From JBGPLJ01 sp963826145 (GTDB taxonomy: Bacteria > Pseudomonadota > Gammaproteobacteria > Steroidobacterales > Steroidobacteraceae): 64,000 nucleotides of DNA. The notes beneath the pieces were generated by a model. It worked only from the letters and a program-made list of their open reading frames with translations, searched no databases and was not told the DNA's origin. The stretch is taken from contig CAWGVW010000001.1 of NCBI GenBank assembly GCA_963826145.1, positions 1,054,001 to 1,118,000 on the forward strand. Direction: 5' to 3'. Positions within the stretch are counted from its first letter, which is position 1. Each line of letters begins with the position of its first letter. The position numbers and the translations under genes were made by a program. This document shows, piece by piece, positions 15,412 to 24,030 of the stretch.

Positions 15412-17124
15412 GTGCAGCGCATACGCATTGTGCGGCGTCCCGTGGCGGCGGCCCTGACAGGGAATCTCGATCCGGTGCTCGGCCGCGTCTACGCCGCCCG
15501 CGGCATCGCTACGGTCGCCGAGCTTGATCTTGGACTCGGCGGCCTGCTGCCCGTCAGTTCCCTCGATGGTATCAACGGAGCGGTCGATGTTTTGCTCGAC
15601 GCGCATGCGCGCAAACGGCGGGTGCTCGTCGTCGCGGACTTTGACGCGGATGGCGCCACGAGCTGCGCGCTCCTCGTGCGGGGACTCAGAAGGCTCGGTT
15701 TCGCCGAGGTCGGCTATCTGGTGCCCGACCGTTTCCGCTTCGGCTATGGCTTGACGCCGGAAATCGTCGCGCTCGCAGCCGAGCGCGAGCCCGGCCTCAT
15801 CGTAACGGTGGACAACGGCATGTCGAGCGAGGCGGGCGTGGCGGCGGCGCGCAAACTCGGTATCGACGTGGTGATAACGGACCACCACCTGCCGGGCGCG
15901 ACGCTCCCCGCGGCCAACGCCATCTGCAATCCGAATCTCGCCGGGGCTGCGTTCGCGAGCAAGTCGCTCGCGGGCGTTGGCGTAGCCTTCTACGTGCTGG
16001 CCGCAATCACTCGCCGGCTTGCGGATCTTGACCCACGCGGGAATCTGCCGTCGGCGGCGGACTATCTCGACCTCGTGGCGCTCGGCACGGTCGCGGACGT
16101 CGTGCCGCTCGATCGCAACAATCGCATCCTCGTGGCGCAGGGCTTGAAGCGAATCCGCGCTGGGCACTGCGCGCCCGGGATCACTGCGCTGCTCGCCGAA
16201 GGCGGACGCAGCGCCGAACGTATCGTTGCGGGCGATCTCGCGTTCGCGGCGGCGCCGCGACTCAATGCCGCGGGCAGGCTCGATGACATGTCGCTCGGCA
16301 TCGAGTGTCTGCTGACCGACGATCCATCGCGCGCACGTCTCTTGGCGGCGGAACTCGGGCGACTCAACATGGAACGACGCTCGATCGAGGGCCGCATGAA
16401 CGAGGAGGCGGCGGCCATTGTCGCGCGCATGCAGATCGATGATGCGGGGCTGCCGCTCGGGCTTTGCCTCTTCGATGTCGAGTGGCATCCGGGTGTCGTC
16501 GGCCTCGTTGCCGCCCGCGTCAAGGAGCGTCTGCATCGGCCCGTCATCGCATTCGCGCCCGCAGACGCCGACTGGCTCCGCGGTTCTGCCCGCTCGGTAC
16601 CTGGAGTGCACATGCGCGATGCGCTCGATGCGATCGCGAAGCACGCGCCCGGCCTCCTTGAGAAGTTCGGAGGCCACGCGATGGCCGCCGGCCTCACTCT
16701 GCATCGCGGCCGGCTCGAGGAATTCCGCGGGTATTTTGCCGAGGAGGTTCGGCGTCACCTCGAGCCGGAGGACGTCGAGGGCCGCGTGCTGAGTGACGGT
16801 GAACTTGAACCCGGCGAGATGACGCTCGTGACAGCCCATGCGCTCAGGGCGGGCGGGCCCTGGGGGCAAGGTTTCGCGGAACCCGTCTTCGATGGCCGAT
16901 TTACCGTGCTCGATTCGCGCATCGTCGGGGAGCGTCATCTGAAACTGCGGGTGCGGCCGGACGGCGACGGCTCCGTGCTCGACGGCATCGCATTCAATTA
17001 TCTCGGTGGCGGCGAGCGGGCGCTGCCGGGGAACACGGATCGCGTGCAGCTCGCCTATCGACTCGACGTCAACGAGTACCAGGGGCTCGAGCGCCTACAG
17101 CTCGTCGTCGAGCATCTCTGCTAA
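15412..17124 (+). CDS. recJ: Single-stranded-DNA-specific exonuclease RecJ
   Basis: RecJ degrades single-stranded DNA 5' to 3' in recombination and in base-excision and mismatch repair. The 570-residue protein starts at GTG 15412. It carries the DHH-family metal motifs: VVADFDADGATS near residue 75, VTVDNG near 130, TDHHLPGATLP near 155, then ALGTVADVVPLDRNNR and, in the DHHA1 domain, EKFGGHAMAAGLTL near 425. The C-terminal OB-fold is present. Length is typical (E. coli 577). recJ followed by prfB and lysS is a conserved gammaproteobacterial order. Confidence 0.97.
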   Translation: MQRIRIVRRPVAAALTGNLDPVLGRVYAARGIATVAELDLGLGGLLPVSSLDGINGAVDVLLDAHARKRRVLVVADFDADGATSCALLVRGLRRLGFAEVGYLVPDRFRFGYGLTPEIVALAAEREPGLIVTVDNGMSSEAGVAAARKLGIDVVITDHHLPGATLPAANAICNPNLAGAAFASKSLAGVGVAFYVLAAITRRLADLDPRGNLPSAADYLDLVALGTVADVVPLDRNNRILVAQGLKRIRAGHCAPGITALLAEGGRSAERIVAGDLAFAAAPRLNAAGRLDDMSLGIECLLTDDPSRARLLAAELGRLNMERRSIEGRMNEEAAAIVARMQIDDAGLPLGLCLFDVEWHPGVVGLVAARVKERLHRPVIAFAPADADWLRGSARSVPGVHMRDALDAIAKHAPGLLEKFGGHAMAAGLTLHRGRLEEFRGYFAEEVRRHLEPEDVEGRVLSDGELEPGEMTLVTAHALRAGGPWGQGFAEPVFDGRFTVLDSRIVGERHLKLRVRPDGDGSVLDGIAFNYLGGGERALPGNTDRVQLAYRLDVNEYQGLERLQLVVEHLC

Positions 17125-17136
17125 CATCGCCGTCCG

Positions 17137-18232
17137 ATGGAAATCACACAGCTCAAGCGCAGCTTGAAGGACTTTGAAGAGCGCGCCGTCGCTCTTAGGA
17201 GGTACCTTTGAGTACGACAACAAGAAAGAACGGCTAGACGAAGTCCGCCGGGAACTCGAAGACCCCGCCATCTGGTCGACGCCCGACAAGGCCCAGGAGT
17301 TCGGGCGCGAACGCGCACGCCTCGCTGAGACCGTTGAAACTCTTGATCGGCTGACGGGCGGCCTCAAGGACGCCGCTGCGCTGACGGAGCTGGCGGAGGA
17401 AGAGGGCGACACGAGCACGCTCGCCGCTGTCGAAAAAGACCTTGGGCCCCTGGAAGCGACAATCAAGAAGCTCGAATTCGCGCGGATGTTTCCGGGCGAG
17501 ATGGATTCGCATAACGCCTTCCTCGACATCCAGGCGGGGGCGGGTGGCACCGAAGCACAGGACTGGGCGCAGATGCTGCTGCGCATGTACCTCAAGTGGG
17601 CCGACAAGCACGGCTTTCGCGCCGAAATCTTCGACTCGAGCGACGGCGAAGTCGCCGGCATCAAGGGCGCGAGTCTCGAGATCACCGGCGACTACGCTTA
17701 TGGGTGGTTGAGGACCGAGACCGGAGTGCATCGGCTGGTGCGCAAGTCGCCGTTCGACTCCGGCAACCGGCGGCACACGTCGTTCGCCTCGGTGTTCGTC
17801 TCACCCGAGATCGATGACGACATCAGCATCGAGATCAACCCGGCGGACCTCGAGATGGACGTGTACCGCTCGAGCGGCGCCGGCGGCCAGCACGTCAACA
17901 AGACCGAATCCGCCGTGCGCATCCGTCATTTGCCGTCGGGGATCGTGGTGGCGTGCCAGAATGAGCGCAGCCAGCACAAGAACCGGTCCACCGCAATGAA
18001 GATGCTCAAGGCAAAGCTCTACGAACTCGAAGTGAACAAGCGCAATGCCGCGGCGAAGGTGCTCGAGGATTCGAAGTCCGACGTCAGCTGGGGCAACCAG
18101 ATCCGCTCCTACGTGCTCGACCAGTCGCGCATCAAGGACTTGCGGACCGGCGTCGAGATCGGCAACACGACGGCCGTCCTCGACGGCGAGCTCGATCCGT
18201 TCATGGAGGCGAGCCTGAAGCAGGGCCTGTAG
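17137..18232 (+). CDS. prfB: Peptide chain release factor 2, with programmed +1 frameshift
   Basis: RF2 recognises UGA and UAA stop codons and triggers peptide release. The gene starts at ATG 17137 (MEITQLKRSLKDFEER) and runs 24 codons to an in-frame TGA at 17209-17211. Translation must skip T17209 and continue at GAG 17210 to give a 364-residue protein. The downstream frame holds the specificity motif SPF (in KSPFDSGNRRH) and the catalytic GGQ (in SSGAGGQHVNKTESAVRI). Low RF2 levels favour the shift and raise RF2 synthesis, a known autoregulatory loop. The downstream frame alone would lack the true N-terminus. lysS follows after 9 bases. Confidence 0.97.
17197..17211 (+). promoter_or_regulatory. 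prfB recoding site: internal Shine-Dalgarno plus CTTTGA slip
   Basis: AGGAGG (17197-17202) is followed after three bases by CTT-TGA (17206-17211). The ribosome pauses at the UGA, pairs with the internal Shine-Dalgarno and slips from CUU to UUU, entering the +1 frame. The layout matches the E. coli prfB element (AGGGGG TAT CTTTGA) almost base for base. Confidence 0.95.
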
Positions 18233-18241
18233 CGTCGACGC

Positions 18242-19747
18242 ATGAGTGACGACAACGACAGCAAGCCGCCGATCGATGAGAACTCGCTGATTTCCGAGCG
18301 GCGTGCCAAGCTCGCGCGCCTCAGGGAAGGCGGCAACGCGTATCCCAACGACTTTCGCCGCGACGTGCTCGCCGACGAACTGCACACGGCTTATGGCGCA
18401 AAGTCCGCGGAATGGTTTGAAGCGCATCCGACACCCGTGATCGTCGGCGGACGGATGCTGCTGAAGCGCGTCATGGGCAAGGCGAGCTTCGCGCAGATCC
18501 GCGACCGCAGTGGGCAGATCCAGCTCTTCCTGCAGCAGAACGTGCTCGGGAGCGCCTATGACGACTTCAAGGGCTGGGACATCGGCGATATTCTCGGGGC
18601 TGAGGGCACGCTCTTTCGCACGAAGACGGGCGAACTCTCGGTCAAGGTGACGAAGCTTCGCCTCATCGTGAAGGCGCTGCGGCCACTCCCCGACAAGTGG
18701 AAGGGCATTGCGGATACCGAACTCAAGTACCGGCGCCGCTATGTCGACCTCGCGGTGAGCGAGGAGAGTCGCACGGTGTTCCGCACGCGCACGGCGATCG
18801 TAAGCTACCTGCGCGCGTTCCTCGATGCGCTCGATTTCATGGAAGTCGAAACGCCGATGATGCAGGTGATTCCGGGTGGCGCAGCAGCCAAGCCCTTCGT
18901 CACGCATCACAACGCGCTCGGCATCGACATGTACCTGCGGGTTGCACCCGAGCTGTACCTCAAGCGCCTCGTGGTCGGCGGCTTCGAGCGCGTGTACGAG
19001 ATCAACCGCAACTTTCGCAACGAGGGGCTTTCGACGCAGCACAATCCCGAGTTCACGATGCTTGAGATCTACCAGGCCTACGCGGACTACCACGATTTCA
19101 TGGACCTGGTGGAACGGATGTTCCGCGGCATCGCCGACGCCGTGATCGGGCAGCGGCAAGTGAGCTATCAGGGCCGCAGCTTCGATTTCTCGAAGCCGTT
19201 CCGTCGCGTGACGATCGAGGACGCGATCCTCGAGTGCAATCACGATCTCGCGCCCTCGAGCTTGCGTGACGTCTCCTACCTGCACCGCGTCTGCGACCGG
19301 CTCGGCATCGCGTACAAACCGGGAGACGGCGCCGGCAAGCTCCAGATCGAGATTTTCGAGAAGACCGCCGAGCACACGCTCGAGCAGCCGACCTTCGTCT
19401 ACGCGTACCCGGCCGAGGTCTCACCGCTGTCACGGCGCAACGATCAGGATGCCTTCATCACGGACCGCTTCGAGCTTTTCATCGGCGGCCGCGAGCTCGC
19501 CAACGGCTTCTCGGAACTCAATGACCCGGAGGACCAGGCGCAGAGGTTTCGCGACCAGGCCGCGCGCAAGACCGCGGGGGACGAGGAAGCGATGTTCTAC
19601 GATGCAGACTATGTACGCGCGCTCGAATACGGTATGCCGCCGGCAGCGGGTCTCGGTGTCGGCATCGATCGCCTCGTGATGCTGTTCACCGATTCGCCAT
19701 CCATCCGTGACGTGCTGCTCTTCCCGCACATGCGGCCGGAGAGCTGA
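18242..19747 (+). CDS. lysS: Lysyl-tRNA synthetase, class II
   Basis: LysRS charges tRNA-Lys with lysine. The 501-residue protein has an N-terminal OB anticodon-binding domain (MLLKRVMGKASFAQIRDRSG, about residues 70-90) and the class II core: motif 1 around LDALDFMEVETPMM, motif 2 FRNEGLSTQHNPEFTMLE and motif 3 GLGVGIDRLVMLFTDSPSI near the C-terminus. Length matches E. coli LysS (505). It lies 9 bases after prfB, the prfB-lysS pair being common in gammaproteobacteria, and murI follows after 20 bases. Confidence 0.97.
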   Translation: MSDDNDSKPPIDENSLISERRAKLARLREGGNAYPNDFRRDVLADELHTAYGAKSAEWFEAHPTPVIVGGRMLLKRVMGKASFAQIRDRSGQIQLFLQQNVLGSAYDDFKGWDIGDILGAEGTLFRTKTGELSVKVTKLRLIVKALRPLPDKWKGIADTELKYRRRYVDLAVSEESRTVFRTRTAIVSYLRAFLDALDFMEVETPMMQVIPGGAAAKPFVTHHNALGIDMYLRVAPELYLKRLVVGGFERVYEINRNFRNEGLSTQHNPEFTMLEIYQAYADYHDFMDLVERMFRGIADAVIGQRQVSYQGRSFDFSKPFRRVTIEDAILECNHDLAPSSLRDVSYLHRVCDRLGIAYKPGDGAGKLQIEIFEKTAEHTLEQPTFVYAYPAEVSPLSRRNDQDAFITDRFELFIGGRELANGFSELNDPEDQAQRFRDQAARKTAGDEEAMFYDADYVRALEYGMPPAAGLGVGIDRLVMLFTDSPSIRDVLLFPHMRPES

Positions 19748-19767
19748 AGAGCAGCGCCTTTGCGACC

Positions 19768-20592
19768 GTGTCTGCAACCTCCCCGTCGATAGGTGTCTTT
19801 GATTCGGGCGTCGGTGGCCTGACGGTGCTCCGGGCGCTGCGCTCGGCGCTGCCGGCCGAAGATTTCACCTATCTCGGCGACACCGCGCGGCTTCCCTACG
19901 GAACCAAGAGCCCGGAATCGGTCATCCGCTATTCCATCCAGGCCGCAGACGCACTCCTCGAGCGCGAGCTCAAGTGCCTCGTGATTGCCTGCAACACCGC
20001 ATCCGCTTTCGCCCTGCATGCGCTGCGCGACCGGCTGGCGCCGCTCCCCGTTGTCGGCGTCATCGAGCCGGGCGCTGCTGCAGCATGCGCGGCGAGCCGT
20101 AGCGGTCGCATCGTGGTGATCGGCACGGAAGGCACCGTCCGCGGCGGCGCGTACCAGGAAGCGATCCTCCGAATGCGCCCGCAGGCGCTCGTCGCGGCGC
20201 GCGCCTGCTCGCTGTTCGTTGCCCTGGCGGAGGAGGGCTGGACCGAGGGCCCGATCGTCGAGGCGATCGCCGGCCGCTACCTCGAACCGATCTTCGTCGT
20301 GCCGGCGAGCGAGCATCCGGACGTCCTGGTGCTCGGGTGCACACACTTTCCGGTGCTCGCGGAGCCGATCCGGCGCGTGCTGGGCCCCGGCGTCGCGCTG
20401 GTCGACTCCGCCGAGACCGCGGCGCGGGCTGTGCGGGATGTTCTCGATGCAACCGGCCTGCGCCGCGCGCACGATTCGCCCGGCCACACGCGATTGCTGG
20501 CGACGGATGGGGCGGCGCGCTTCGCACGGGTGGGCAGAGCTTTCTTCGGCGAGGACATCGCTGTCGGCGACGTGGAAATTATCGATCTCTGA
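19768..20592 (+). CDS. murI: Glutamate racemase
   Basis: MurI makes D-glutamate for peptidoglycan by two-base racemisation. The 274-residue protein (GTG start 19768) has the N-terminal GVFDSGVGGLTVL, the first catalytic cysteine in VIACNTASAFAL and the second in VLGCTHFPVL, plus the dimer/substrate loop LPYGTKS. All key residues are present. Its 3' end overlaps the convergent ygfZ gene by 14 bases. Confidence 0.95.
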   Translation: MSATSPSIGVFDSGVGGLTVLRALRSALPAEDFTYLGDTARLPYGTKSPESVIRYSIQAADALLERELKCLVIACNTASAFALHALRDRLAPLPVVGVIEPGAAAACAASRSGRIVVIGTEGTVRGGAYQEAILRMRPQALVAARACSLFVALAEEGWTEGPIVEAIAGRYLEPIFVVPASEHPDVLVLGCTHFPVLAEPIRRVLGPGVALVDSAETAARAVRDVLDATGLRRAHDSPGHTRLLATDGAARFARVGRAFFGEDIAVGDVEIIDL

Positions 20593-21394
20593 CGGCGTAG
20601 GGCAGGGGCAGCTCGCGCGCATCGAGTTCGAGGGTGCTGTCTCGCCCGTCTGCGGGTTGGGGTTCGAGGTGTACGACCGCGAGCAATTCGCATCCGCCAG
20701 CTGCCGCAACCACCGAGTCGACGACCGTGCCCGAGCCGTGGACGCTCAATTGCAGCGCAGTGCCCGGCGCGATCGCGACACTGCCCGGCACCGAGAATCG
20801 CAGCATACGCCGCTTGATGCGCCCGAGATTCTGCGTGCGCGCGATGATTTCCTGCCCCGTGTAGCAGCCCTTTTGAAAGCTGATGCCGTCGACGAGGTCG
20901 AGATTCAGCATCTGCGCAACGAATTGCTCGGAAGTCGCGGCATAGACCTGCGGCCGACCGGCCGCTATGGTCGCGCGCTTCCAGGTGTCGAGCGCATCGG
21001 CCGCGGATGTGGTCGCAGGATGAGCTGCAGCTTCTCCGATGGTAAGCCGTGCCGGCTCGTCCGGTGCACCGAACGCAGCGAGTTCCGTGGCGATACGCAG
21101 GCTGACCTTCGAGCGCAGCACATACCTGCGCAAGCGCTCAAGGAGCGTGTTGGCGAGCTCGCGCGGCAGCGCCGCCAGCAGCCGCTCGCGTTCGCGTTGC
21201 AAGGCCAGCACCGCGACGACCCGGCCTTTCGGGGAGTTACAGGAGGTGAGTTGCTGATCGCCCTCGGCAAGTGACGATACGTCGTTCGAGAGCTGCCCGT
21301 TGAGAAATGTTGCGGCGTCGGCCCCCGCAATTTCGAGCACGGCGAGCGATTCGATTCGCTGCAGGCGGGAGCGGGTCTCGTGGCGGACGGTCAT
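20579..21394 (-). CDS. ygfZ: Folate-binding tRNA-modifying / Fe-S assembly protein YgfZ
   Basis: YgfZ is a tetrahydrofolate-binding protein of the IBA57/GcvT-like family that supports Fe-S enzymes such as MiaB. The 271-residue protein carries the family signature KGCYTGQEIIART, with the conserved cysteine, in the second half; ATFLNGQLSNDVSSL near the N-terminus is the usual GcvT-like start. It is divergent from sdhC, whose operon product SdhB is itself an Fe-S protein. The ATG at 21394 follows family length. Confidence 0.93.
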   Translation of the reverse strand: MTVRHETRSRLQRIESLAVLEIAGADAATFLNGQLSNDVSSLAEGDQQLTSCNSPKGRVVAVLALQRERERLLAALPRELANTLLERLRRYVLRSKVSLRIATELAAFGAPDEPARLTIGEAAAHPATTSAADALDTWKRATIAAGRPQVYAATSEQFVAQMLNLDLVDGISFQKGCYTGQEIIARTQNLGRIKRRMLRFSVPGSVAIAPGTALQLSVHGSGTVVDSVVAAAGGCELLAVVHLEPQPADGRDSTLELDARELPLPYAVRDR

Positions 21395-21439
21395 GCGGAG
21401 CGCACATTAGCAATTTGGCGCGCACCGCCGCCATTTCCA

Positions 21440-21501
21440 TGTCAACCCGCTGATTTGTCAACCAAATCCCCATAGTCCGGAAGGCGAAAGTCTGGCAGAC
21501 T
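21440..21501 (+). promoter_or_regulatory. Repeat motifs upstream of sdhC
   Basis: The 115-base ygfZ-sdhC divergent gap contains a perfect direct repeat TGTCAACC at 21440-21447 and 21456-21463 (16-base period), and a 13-base palindrome AGTCTG-G-CAGACT at 21489-21501, ending 8 bases before the sdhC ATG. The repeats could bind a regulator of the sdh operon; the palindrome could instead form an RNA hairpin at the ribosome-binding site. No clear -35/-10 pair was recognised. Confidence 0.3.
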
Positions 21502-21509
21502 GGCGACCG

Positions 21510-21896
21510 ATGAACGAGCGTCCCCTGTCGCCTTTCTTCGTGTACCGCTTCATGTACACGATGATGCTGTCGTTCGCGCACCGGATTACCGGCGTGTGCC
21601 TTTCTGCCGGCGCACTTCTCCTGACATACGGGCTACTGGCGCTCGCGGGTAATGCGGAAAGCTTCGAGCGAGCCCGGCTCTTTTTCAGGCACTGGATTGT
21701 GCAGGTCGTCATGCTCGGCCTGACGATCGCGTTCTTCTTTCACCTCTCGAACGGAATCCGCCACTTGTTCTGGGACCTGGGCCACGGCTACGAGAAGAGC
21801 CAGGCACGGCGGAGCGCCGTGTTCGTGATTGTCGCGACGATTCTGCTGACCGGGCTTTCGATATGGCTTGCAGTACGTTCGGCGGGCGGCGCATGA
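21510..21896 (+). CDS. sdhC: Succinate dehydrogenase cytochrome b556 subunit
   Basis: SdhC is one of two membrane anchors of complex II and helps bind haem b and ubiquinone. The 128-residue protein has three hydrophobic helices (about residues 27-47, 66-84 and 104-123), the N-terminal SFAHRITGVCLS motif typical of the family, and HLSNGIRHLFWD, containing the likely haem-ligand His. Its TGA overlaps the ATG of sdhD (ATGA). Confidence 0.96.
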   Translation: MNERPLSPFFVYRFMYTMMLSFAHRITGVCLSAGALLLTYGLLALAGNAESFERARLFFRHWIVQVVMLGLTIAFFFHLSNGIRHLFWDLGHGYEKSQARRSAVFVIVATILLTGLSIWLAVRSAGGA

Positions 21897-22246
21897 ACGC
21901 GCAGCGTCCGTCCGGGTCGGGTCACTGGATCCTGCAGCGGATCACGGCCGTCGCACTCCTGCCATTAGGGCTCTGGTTCATCTACAGCCTCTCGACTCGG
22001 GGCGATCTCAGCCGACCGGCTTGGCTTGCATTCATCGCCGCGCCCTGGCACTCCGCCCTGATCATCGCGTTTCTGGTGACGTCGTTGCTGCATTCGTATC
22101 TCGGAGTGGAGGTCGTCATCGAGGACTACGTAAGCACGCGCACGCGCGAACGCGCATTGCATTTCCTGAATGCCATCCTGCATCTCGCAGCGGCGGCAGT
22201 GGGTACGGGCGCGGTGATCCGCATCGCGCAAGGTCTCGGCCCGTGA
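21893..22246 (+). CDS. sdhD: Succinate dehydrogenase hydrophobic membrane anchor subunit
   Basis: SdhD is the second membrane anchor of complex II. The 117-residue protein has three predicted helices and the segment LLHSYLGVEVVIEDYV, whose His is the expected second haem ligand. HWILQRITAVALLPLG near the N-terminus is characteristic. The ATG at 21893 makes the ATGA overlap with sdhC and gives family length; its stop overlaps the GTG of sdhA. Confidence 0.94.
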   Translation: MNAQRPSGSGHWILQRITAVALLPLGLWFIYSLSTRGDLSRPAWLAFIAAPWHSALIIAFLVTSLLHSYLGVEVVIEDYVSTRTRERALHFLNAILHLAAAAVGTGAVIRIAQGLGP

Positions 22247-24030
22247 AGCGCGCGTACGAAATCATCGACCACAGCTACGACGTCGTCGTCGTCGGCGCCG
22301 GCGGGGCCGGCCTGCGCGCGACCTTTGGTCTCGCGGAGGCGGGCCTCGCGACGGCCTGCATTACCAAGGTCTTTCCGACGCGCAGCCATACGGTCGCGGC
22401 CCAGGGCGGCATCAGCGCCGCGCTCGGCAACATGGGCGAGGATGACTGGCGCTGGCACATGTACGACACGGTCAAGGGTTCGGACTGGCTAGGCGATCAG
22501 GATGCGATCGAGTACATGTGCCGGGAAGCGCCGACCGCAGTCATCGAGCTCGAGCACTTCGGCGTACCGTTCTCGAGGACGGACGACGGCAAGATCTATC
22601 AGCGGCCATTCGGCGGCATGACAACGAGAAATGGCGAGGGCCCGCCGGCCCACCGCACCTGCGCAGCCGCGGACCGCACCGGTCATGCGATGCTGCATAC
22701 CCTTTACCAGCAATCGCTCAAGCACGATGCGCAATTCTTCATAGAATACTTTGCGCTCGACCTGATGATGCACGACGGCGAGTGCCGAGGCGTCGTTGCG
22801 CTCAACATGGCCGACGGCACCGTGCACCGGTTTCGCGCCAAGCAGACAATTCTCGCGACGGGCGGATACGGTCGCGCCTATTTCACGTGCACGTCGGCGC
22901 ATACCTGCACGGGCGACGGCGGGGGCATGGTCCTCAGGGCCGGGTTGCCGCTGCAGGACATGGAGTTCGTACAGTTCCATCCGACCGGCATCTACGGCGC
23001 AGGTTGCCTCATCACGGAAGGCGTGCGCGGCGAGGGCGGGTACCTCACCAACTCGAAAGGCGAGCGCTTCATGGAGCGCTATGCGCCGAACGCCAAGGAC
23101 CTCGCCTCGCGCGACGTGGTCAGCCGCTCGATGACCATCGAAGTGCGCGAAGGCCGCGGCGTCGGCGAACATCGCGACCACATCCACCTGCATCTCGAGC
23201 ATCTCGGGGCCGACGTCATCCGCGAGCGGCTGCCGGGTATCGCGGAAACGGCGAAGATCTTCGCGGGCGTCGACGTCTCGCGCGAACCGATCCCGGTATC
23301 GCCCACGGTTCACTACAACATGGGCGGCATTCCGACGAACGTCGAGGGCGCCGTCGTCACGCGCAGGGGCGACGATCCAGACGCCGTGGTGCCCGGCCTC
23401 ATGGCCGTCGGCGAGGCTGCCTGCGTTTCCGTGCACGGCGCGAATCGCCTTGGTTCGAATTCGCTCCTCGATCTCGTCGTCTTCGGCCGTGCTGCCGCCC
23501 TGCACTGTGCGCGATCGGTCGAACGCGGAGCGCCGCGCGACTTGCCGGCCGACGCCGGTGACACCGCGCTCGCGCGCCTCGATCGACTGCGCCACGCGAG
23601 CGGCGGTGAGAGTACGGCTGCGATCCGCGTCCGCATGCAGCGGTCGATGCAGGCGCATGCTTCGGTCTTTCGCACCGGATCGGTGCTGAAGGAAGGCATC
23701 ACCGAGCTGACCGCGATCGCCAGGTCGTTCGCGGACGTGCGGGTTTCGGACCGCTCGCTCGTGTGGAATTCCGATCTCATCGAGACCTTTGAACTCGAGA
23801 ATCTCCTCGGCCAGGCTCTCGCGACCATCGTGTCGGCGGAAAATCGCAAGGAAAGCCGCGGCGCGCATGCACGCGAGGATTTCAGCGAGCGCGACGATCG
23901 GAACTGGATGAAGCACACGCTGGCGTGGGTCGGCGCGAACGCGGACGTGCGCCTCGACTACCGGCCCGTGCACATGGACGTCGTGGGCGATGACGTCAAG
24001 CCCATTCCCCCGAAGGCGAGAACCTACTGA
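22243..24030 (+). CDS. sdhA: Succinate dehydrogenase flavoprotein subunit
   Basis: SdhA oxidises succinate to fumarate using covalently bound FAD and feeds electrons to SdhB. From GTG 22243 the protein is 595 residues. It shows the FAD-binding VVVVGAGGAGLRATFGLAEAG, the covalent flavin His in RSHTVAAQGGISAALGN, and the substrate-site stretches HPTGIYGAGCLITEG and VHYNMGGIPTN. Length and motifs are typical (E. coli 588). It is overlapped by sdhD upstream and by sdhB downstream (TGATG). Confidence 0.98.
   Translation: MKRAYEIIDHSYDVVVVGAGGAGLRATFGLAEAGLATACITKVFPTRSHTVAAQGGISAALGNMGEDDWRWHMYDTVKGSDWLGDQDAIEYMCREAPTAVIELEHFGVPFSRTDDGKIYQRPFGGMTTRNGEGPPAHRTCAAADRTGHAMLHTLYQQSLKHDAQFFIEYFALDLMMHDGECRGVVALNMADGTVHRFRAKQTILATGGYGRAYFTCTSAHTCTGDGGGMVLRAGLPLQDMEFVQFHPTGIYGAGCLITEGVRGEGGYLTNSKGERFMERYAPNAKDLASRDVVSRSMTIEVREGRGVGEHRDHIHLHLEHLGADVIRERLPGIAETAKIFAGVDVSREPIPVSPTVHYNMGGIPTNVEGAVVTRRGDDPDAVVPGLMAVGEAACVSVHGANRLGSNSLLDLVVFGRAAALHCARSVERGAPRDLPADAGDTALARLDRLRHASGGESTAAIRVRMQRSMQAHASVFRTGSVLKEGITELTAIARSFADVRVSDRSLVWNSDLIETFELENLLGQALATIVSAENRKESRGAHAREDFSERDDRNWMKHTLAWVGANADVRLDYRPVHMDVVGDDVKPIPPKARTY

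Noticed and set aside
17209..17211. In-frame TGA in prfB as a sign of a pseudogene
   Set aside because: The surrounding AGGAGG and CTTTGA are the known programmed frameshift site and the downstream frame is intact.
15295..19375. Two long minus-strand frames (15295-16938 and 17801-19375, over 520 codons each)
   Set aside because: They lie opposite recJ and prfB/lysS, show antisense composition and no recognisable motifs.
22489..23973. 494-codon minus-strand frame opposite sdhA
   Set aside because: sdhA is complete with flavin and substrate motifs; the antisense frame has no domain signature.
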